NCBI GenBank assembly: GCA_963693085.1
Contig: OY856412.1
Coordinates: 1,411,408,894 to 1,411,472,893 of the forward strand
DNA from: Alisma plantago-aquatica
Lineage: Eukaryota > Streptophyta > Magnoliopsida > Alismatales > Alismataceae
Direction: 5' to 3'
DNA length: 64,000 bases
Part shown: positions 57,754 to 64,000 of the stretch, piece after piece
Position numbering within the stretch: position 1 is the stretch's first letter
Layout of the letters: each line of letters begins with the position of its first letter
Notes under the pieces: generated by a model
Told to the model about the DNA's origin: nothing
What the model saw: only the letters and a program-made list of their open reading frames with translations
Databases searched by the model: none
Program-made: the position numbers and the translations under genes

Positions 57754-59392
57754 AAACTTGTGATGACAGTCATCAATCCGACAAACAAATCATTACTAAT
57801 TAAGAGACATAAACATAAACATCGGATTAACAAAAATCAATAAAAATTAAAACCATTTGCAAAGAGATCCACTTCTAGGAAACTCTTAATAAGAGAAGCA
57901 AAGTACGACATATATTATGGTTCACCTTATACATACCATGTACCATCTCATCTCAAGGGTTACATTTTACGGTTGCTTTTTCAAAACGCATATTGGCGCA
58001 ACATAAAACCTCGAGGCATTCAAGCTAAAATCTCAGATCATTCATGAAACCAGTATGAACCAACTCCAAGGACCTAAGAGTACAGAGATGACATATAGGA
58101 CTTCTATCTATAAGACACGATAGACAGTACACTCAACCTGAGCTGTCACTGCTGCCTCAACTATTGTTCCTCCTCTATAGAAAGATCTTTGCCACCTCGT
58201 GCATGTCCACCTTAAAAAATGTGGATCCCATGGGGTGAGACACTTGTCCCAGTGAGAGATATAACTCTCTGCCGACCATATTATTATCATAGATTTAGCA
58301 TTTATAAACTGAGAAGATGTTCTTTTTATATTAAAAGACATGATTTAATCATTGTTTAAGCATAATAGAGCAACATCATCTTCTGGAACATTGCAGCTAT
58401 ATATGACGAAGCAGTAATTCATCTATTCATTTTATAAGGAATATAAATAACATGTATAACATCTATCCATTTAAGATGTATAAAAATGTAACATCAGCCA
58501 ATGATTTCCGTATTCAAATCTTAAATAAATATGCTACACGGCTAATTACATTTTACAATCACACTTATGCCTTGAGGAGATGAGGTATACCGCTCATACT
58601 CCAACCGACCACTGTGAAGTCAAAATCGATACCATACAAGGTTAATGGGAGAACCGGCTGCCATGACCTCCCTTGTCTCGGTCAGTACGAGACCACATGC
58701 AGGACATCTCGTGTCACTACTAAATAGCTTTCTATGGTATACTAGCAACTTTGCTATAGAGCTACAGTGGCGGCTACACTCTCTTTGGCATCGAGAGATC
58801 TCGTGTTTATCTCACATCGATCTGACATTCATCATCATCAGGAGATTCGTGATACATCCATTCTGACACATATAATGAAGGATTGAGAGATTTAATGTTT
58901 ATCTCACATCAATTCCTCCATTAGGGCATACGAATATTTTCACCCATCACCCCCACATAATAAAAAATATGCAGTCTCCGGGTTATGTTGTGGAACAACC
59001 TGTTTCACCATTCAGCAAATTCTGACGCTGATGGATCTATGGTCAAGGCACTACATGATAAGATTCCACTTGATTAATTAAGTACATTACCGTATTCTTT
59101 TAGCATCAGTCAAGTTTTCAAACATGAATTATTATGACAAATGCTACAAAGAACAAGTGTAACACATCTATCAAGAACTTTTCAAACCTTTAGAACACAT
59201 ATAACATTTAGGATTTCAATCCCTTATCTCATTACTAGGAGTTCTCATCCCTTAACATTATCATCATCATGATTATAGATCTGGGTATTCAAACCCTTAG
59301 TTCATCACTGAATACTGTTACCACTTATCAGGTAATTATTACCTCTAGGTCCTCATACCAAGGTATACATGATACTTATTATATAAGTATCT

Positions 59393-59682
59393 CACATGGC
59401 TCACAAGGCCCATTAAGTATCTTGTCACCTCTCACTAGGCAAAAAAATATCACATGGCTCACAAGGCCATTCCACATCTTGTCACCTCTCACTAGGCAAC
59501 AATTTATTCACATGGCTCACAAGGCCATTCCACATCTTGTCACCTCTCACTAGGCAACAACTTATTCACATGGCTCACAAGGCCATTCCACATCTTGTCA
59601 CCTCTCACTAGGAAACAACTTATTCACATGGCTCACAAGGCCATTCATCATTATAGTTTTTATACAAGTATTTAACATTCCT
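59393..59682 (+). repeat. 58-bp tandem repeat, five copies
   Basis: Units starting CACATGGCTCA begin at 59393, 59451, 59509, 59567 and 59625, exactly 58 bases apart; the middle ones are nearly identical. The partner LTR has three. Confidence 0.93.
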
Positions 59683-60429
59683 TACAAGGCTTATGCAATA
59701 AGAGAATTACAACCTTCCCATCATCAGGGTTAGACTTTCCTTTATAGATGAATAGGGTTTCATGTTCATATTATTAATCCAAAACCCTAATTCATTGCTC
59801 TACACATCTAGGAGCATACTTTGATATCATAAGTATTCAATCATACTTATTTATTCTCATCTTTTATCATGAAATGATAATCAACACAAAGTGTGAGTTT
59901 CTCTCTCATCCTCACTAGGATATTGATTACATCATACTTCATTAACTTGGATTAACCCTTTCTCAAGGTATGTTAGCCTACACTTATCAAAGTGCATTAC
60001 ATCTCAATGTAACAATTGACATGACACCCTTCATGTTTTACTCATCCAAGTATATTGGATTTAAGGTGCATCAAGGTGTATCAACCTTAAGGTACTGGAT
60101 GTGATATTTATCATGTCTTAATGTATCACTTCCCTCATTACTTTTAACTTACTTGAGTTCATCAATTTACCTTGTATTAGGGTATTTCCCATCCTAATAC
60201 TTTATGCACTAACTCATCATATTTATTCTGTGGTGCGTTAGCCATAATTCACACACTTGAATTATCCATCTATGATTAGGTGGTAAGAACTCATATTGTA
60301 TTAAGACATTCTCCACTTAGGTGTCTCACCTATCAAGATATTAGTCACACCATTGCTTAGTAATACACTCTGTACTTCTAGGAGTGTTTTACCCTTATCT
60401 TTACAAGGTGTCTCGAGTTGGAGATGTGC

Positions 60430-61930
60430 ATATGTTCACCATATCGGGTTGTAGGTGTATAGACACCACCATATCAGGTTGGGGGTGTATGAACACACCA
60501 TATCGGGCTATAGGTATTTGTATGTGTTACCCATGTCGTGTATGAGGTATTAAACCATCACCATGTTGATCTAGAGGTGCATTCAATCACCATATCAGAT
60601 GGCTCACCATCTAGGGTTGTATGTGACAGGTTAGCATTTTCCATATCGGGCTCAACCCAATATATTCATCTCATTACCTCCTTCAAGGTTACCATCTTAT
60701 CTTAAGGATGAGTAATAGGTTAAAAAATTAGTTAAACTCTTCTCAACCCCTTACATAAGTCGATGGGAGTGAAAAGTACCAAGTCATGTCGGGCTACACC
60801 ATCCCATGTTGGGTTATAACACCCATGTCGGGTTAGGGTTGGTCATGACGGGCACATGGTACATGTATGTATCGCCCATGATGTTTAAGAGGTATCATCT
60901 CATCATCATGTCGGGCTAGACATCAACTAGGGTTCACCGTGACAGGTTACATGTCATCTAGGGTTGTGTATCAGGCAGATGTATTCCAAACATATCGGGT
61001 TACATCTTGTTCCATACCTCATATCATGTAATAGGATTTACTTAAATGTTTATATTGTACACCAGATGTGTGTGCTTCATGATACCAAGTACCAATGATA
61101 TATATTATATGATCATATCATGCAATATCACTTGCTATTCTTTACTCATATCGGGTTACCCAAATTAGGGTTTCATATCAATTTACAAGTATACATTTAA
61201 CCTTGTATCGTGCATGGAGTTTATACTTGACTTCCTATCGTGCAAGCATATCATGCAAGCATATCGTGCAAGCATCTTGTGCAAGCATATCGTGCAAGCA
61301 TCTTGGGCAAGAAATATCGAGCAAGACATACCCATATCGGGTTAGAGCTAATTGTATATATGCTTGAACCCGATATCACTATTGCAAAGTGATACCATCT
61401 TCTTTAAGCTCTAGACCTCTGTTCTAACAGTTATAATTCATGATAACAGGTCTAAGCAACTACTAGAACTCATAATTTCATCAACTATTTCAGTAAATTT
61501 TAGAATCAAAAGTAGTTCATTAAGTATAGAAATTTAGGTGATGAATAATAACATGGTTTAGTTCAAGTTATATAACCCACATTAAGAACAACTTCAAAGA
61601 TCCAAGCTCCAAAGCTTCACATTCCCAAGGTTGAAGATGACTTATCAAAAGTCCAAGGCTCATTCACAACTCCTTAGGGTTAAGTATTGAGATCCTTCTT
61701 GCTCCTTAGCACCTTTCACAATACCACACTACTCATACAAGATATGTCATCACTTGTGGCTGATATCCCCCTCACTTATGGCCAAAAACACTTCACTATG
61801 GCTGATATCACTTCACTAGGCTGATATCACCCTACTTGGCCGATATGAACTTGCTATGGATGATACCCAAGGCCCTATGCACGATACCACTTCACTCCTT
61901 CACGATACAAGGACCCTATGCATGATACCT
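60430..61930 (+). repeat. ATATCGGGTT / TATCGTGCAAGC / GGCCGATAT words
   Basis: Dispersed short words rich in CGAT and CGGG: CATATCGGG and CATGTCGGGTTAGGGTTGG (60440-60960), a local tandem of CATATCGTGCAAG (61217-61320), and GGC.GATATCAC repeats (61760-61870). The partner LTR has the same set at about 42755-44060 with fewer copies of the tandem. Confidence 0.7.
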
Positions 61931-61984
61931 TAGGGAAGGGGGTGGTAAGATTCGAAAAATTTCACTAAAGGGTGAAAGAAGGGG

Positions 61985-61992
61985 TATATATA
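61985..61992 (-). promoter_or_regulatory. TATA box of the LARD-like 5' LTR
   Basis: TATATATA followed on the minus strand by CCCCTTCTTTC, about 0.9 kb from the LTR start, the same distance as TATATAT in the solo LTR at 50792. Position in the partner LTR is 44125-44132. Confidence 0.5.
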
Positions 61993-62908
61993 CTTGTTGT
62001 TCATGAAGAAGTGTGAAAATGAGGTGTCATCAATTTGAGCTACTAAGTGTCACGTGTCCATGCATGGGTGACACGTGTACATGCATGCATTAACATTTAT
62101 ATTGACATGCAAGACTCTTGAGTATAATCTAGGGATTAATTTTCGTCCATTACTTATCCCTTTGAATAAAATATATCAACAAAATCACCACTTTATTCAT
62201 AACCCGATACAACTTTTCTAAGGAAGTTGTAAATCGATACACTTCACCTCCTTGAGGTGCTTTGCACGTCATGGGCTTTTACAAGAGTCCAAAAAACGAT
62301 ATGAGACTCCCCTTATGGCTCCTTGGCCGATAGGCACTCATATATAAGCTTTTCAACTTGATACAACTCAAGTTAAGGTTTCATATTCAACCCTTTTCTT
62401 GGTCATTTCATCACCAAGATTACCATCACTCATAATTGATTCAAACATGGTGTATCCTTATTTATCTATCCTCTAAATGATACATAGAGGAAGTAGGAAC
62501 ACTGTAGAGGTGGTAATTTGTATATCAACCCTACATTTTGGGTAAATTACAATTTGTACCAAAATTGGTGTACAAGGTTCTAACATTATTCAAACATGTT
62601 CAAACTTGGAATTTAGGCTTTCCAAAAACCACCAATTGCATCATTATCTCTCTTATGATGCTAAAATATTGAAGGCATGTTCAACATGTGACATTTTGCA
62701 ATATAGCCCCTCATCTTGGGTAAATTGCACTTTGGTCCAAAACAAAGGAACATTGCTCAAACAACATTCAATCAGGACCAAACTTGGATCATAAGTGTGT
62801 CACATGATAACAAAACACCTTAGAGGATTATATTAAATTTCTAAGAAACTTACTTAGCTAAAACAAATAGGGTTACCTCATAACCCATGTCAGGGTCATT
62901 ACATTGAT

Positions 62909-63455
62909 TAAGGCAAGAAATCTCTTACTATTCAACTTTCATAATGGTTCTCTTGATATCCACTTGGATAGTACTTTCTTCTTTTACGGGAAGCCTTGTT
63001 ATATTTGATGTCCTTTTCATAATGTTCCTCAAATCCCTGATTATAATTCTCATACTGGATTTCATGATGACAACTTCCATTTTATCTTCTCTTCTAGGTA
63101 TGCTTCCAACCCCAGGTATAGGATATGAAGGACATGACATGCAGACGTGTATCTGGCTTATGGAGATGACTCATAATTGGAGATAAATTTTAGATTGCTT
63201 GATATACCTCTACTTAGATCCTGATGTTATTTCTTTTATATAAACACAAAGTGGGAAAATATGTTGTAATCTTGTATAAATTGAATATAGTCATGATTTA
63301 TTCTACTGCTACACTTTAGTCTTTTTGTATATCATTACTTGTGGAATGAAAACAAATTACACCTATTCCAACATGCTTATAGTTTTTTGAAATAGATAAA
63401 TTTATTCCTCAAATTATGCATGGAGTGGATCCCCTCTCGGGTCCTACTCCTTACA
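62909..63455 (+). repeat. Second copy of the 3.2 kb LTR family, right part
   Basis: It matches 16365-16903: GGCAAG.A.TCTCTT, CTCTTGATA.CCACTTGG, GGGAAGCCTT, GTATGCTTCCAACCC.AGGT, TTGAATATAGTCAT, and the end GGATCCC...CTCCTTACA. Read across the LARD-like element it joins the sequence ending at 40192. After the end comes tgtga, a possible target duplication whose left partner I could not find. Confidence 0.72.
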
Positions 63456-64000
63456 TGTGATCTTAGCATATATTACATAGGACACTTGTTTCTAAGGATA
63501 CTATTTTCATATTTATGTCATTCTCCATTGTTTTGTTTTCATATTGGACTTGATTTCATCTCATTGTAATCATCATCTTATGTACTCTTAAATCTTCTTA
63601 TGCTACTTATTTATTGATCTTTGAGTATGTAAATTCACATTTTTATTATGACCTTATTTGTATTAGTTATCTTTCTAGTTTTTGTATTTTGGTGTTTTTT
63701 TAGTTCTTGTGGTTGGATAAGATCCAACTAGATCTTCTAGCCCCTCTTTTTGATATGAAAAAGGGGGAGAAAAGACTTTGTTACATATCAAAATAAATCT
63801 AAAATTACACATCATTTTGACTATTGAAATTTGAACAGAAATATCATATATATGTGTTACTATTGTTTGGAAGAACTAAGCCTACAAGTAAAGGTAAGCA
63901 TAAATTAAAATAAGTAATTTCTATCTTGTATTCCTGTAACCCCGCTAAGATTTAAAGGTAAAGTATTTAAAATTGCAATCCTTTTTCATATGTTTATAAA
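63456..64000 (+). other. A+T-rich flank with a Sirevirus-like polypurine motif
   Basis: CTTTTTGATATGAAAAAGGG and GGGAGAAAAGACTTTG at 63750-63780 resemble the TGATAATGTCAAAAGGGGGA motif of the Sirevirus 3' non-coding region (29187). This suggests a fragment of another Sirevirus 3' end. No coding sequence seen. Confidence 0.35.

Larger units (their letters stand above)
40193..62903 (-). mobile_element. LARD-like LTR retrotransposon with about 5 kb LTRs and no coding domains
   Basis: Two direct LTR copies (40193-49858, holding a nested insertion, and 57759-62903) bound the element. The 5-bp duplication ttgat lies at 40188-40192 and 62904-62908. A primer site matching initiator Met-tRNA lies on the minus strand beside the right LTR, so the element reads right to left. 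Internal DNA amounts to about 3 kb once the solo LTR at 50792-55720 is excluded. It shows no gag, protease, reverse transcriptase or integrase. On the minus strand the 3' end reads GATTTCGGGGACAAAATCC before the LTR, the signature that follows pol in plant chromovirus-type gypsy elements. Long LTRs and a non-coding core fit the LARD class. It is inserted in the second copy of the 3.2 kb LTR. Confidence 0.85.
57759..62903 (-). repeat. 5' LTR of the LARD-like element
   Basis: 5145 bp, uninterrupted; minus-strand ends TGTAATGACC and GTCATCACA. Features on the minus strand from its start: CCAAGATGAGGGGCTA near 62700, TATATATA at 61985-61992, then a long region with repeated CCGATAT/TATCGTGCAA/CATATCGGG words (61900 down to 60430), a few teloboxes, the 58-bp repeat (59393-59682) and the conserved TGGATCCCA..GGGGTGAGA motif near 58221. 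The LTR is unusually long and its presumed R-U5 would be about 4 kb. Confidence 0.88.

Noticed and set aside
59393..59682. CRISPR-like array (regular 58-bp period)
   Set aside because: The whole unit is repeated without variable spacers, and the context is a plant LTR.

Overview
The window is a gene-poor, AT-rich block of a large angiosperm nuclear genome. I see no host protein gene, rRNA, tRNA or CRISPR array. Nearly all of it can be assigned to nested transposable elements. The evidence is target-site duplications, primer-binding sites, polypurine tracts and broken coding domains of known plant retroelement lineages (Athila, Sirevirus, another Ty1/copia, L1-type LINE, a chromovirus-type Ty3/gypsy derivative, a hAT-type MITE). 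The species cannot be named from this evidence.

Left block (1-32700): the oldest layer is one L1-type LINE on the minus strand. It now lies in three pieces: 30946-32700 (ORF1 and start of endonuclease), 16904-19733 (rest of endonuclease and reverse transcriptase) and 1-945 (zinc domain and RNase H-like end). The two gaps are later insertions. One is a 3.2 kb solo LTR (946-16903, duplication atcag/attag), itself split by a complete but dead Athila Ty3/gypsy element (3557-16315, duplication gttat). The other is a complete but dead Sirevirus-type Ty1/copia element (19734-30940, duplication acatc). The Sirevirus carries a 229-bp hAT-type MITE in its reverse transcriptase and an extra 547-codon reading frame between pol and the 3' LTR.

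Middle (32700-40192): a probable Tat/Athila-type solo LTR, then a decayed Ty1/copia pol fragment with its 3' LTR, then part of a second copy of the 3.2 kb LTR family.

Right block (40193-62903): an element with LTRs of 4.9 and 5.1 kb, a ttgat duplication and an initiator-Met primer site on the minus strand, but no recognisable gag-pol in about 3 kb of internal DNA. Its 3' end keeps the signature that follows pol in chromovirus-type gypsy elements, so it resembles a LARD. Two related 4.8-4.9 kb solo LTRs are nested in it in opposite orientations, one inside its 3' LTR and one in its internal region. The right edge holds the rest of the second 3.2 kb LTR copy and a possible Sirevirus-like 3' fragment.

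The most interesting signals are regulatory rather than enzymatic. Several unrelated LTR families carry dense arrays of short inverted words built on ACCG/CGGT, in most cases just upstream of a TATA box. The same type of array also lies upstream of the extra Sirevirus ORF. Most premature stops where the family residue is known are CGA to TGA, CAG to TAG, CAA to TAA or TGG to TAG, as expected from decay of methylated cytosine.
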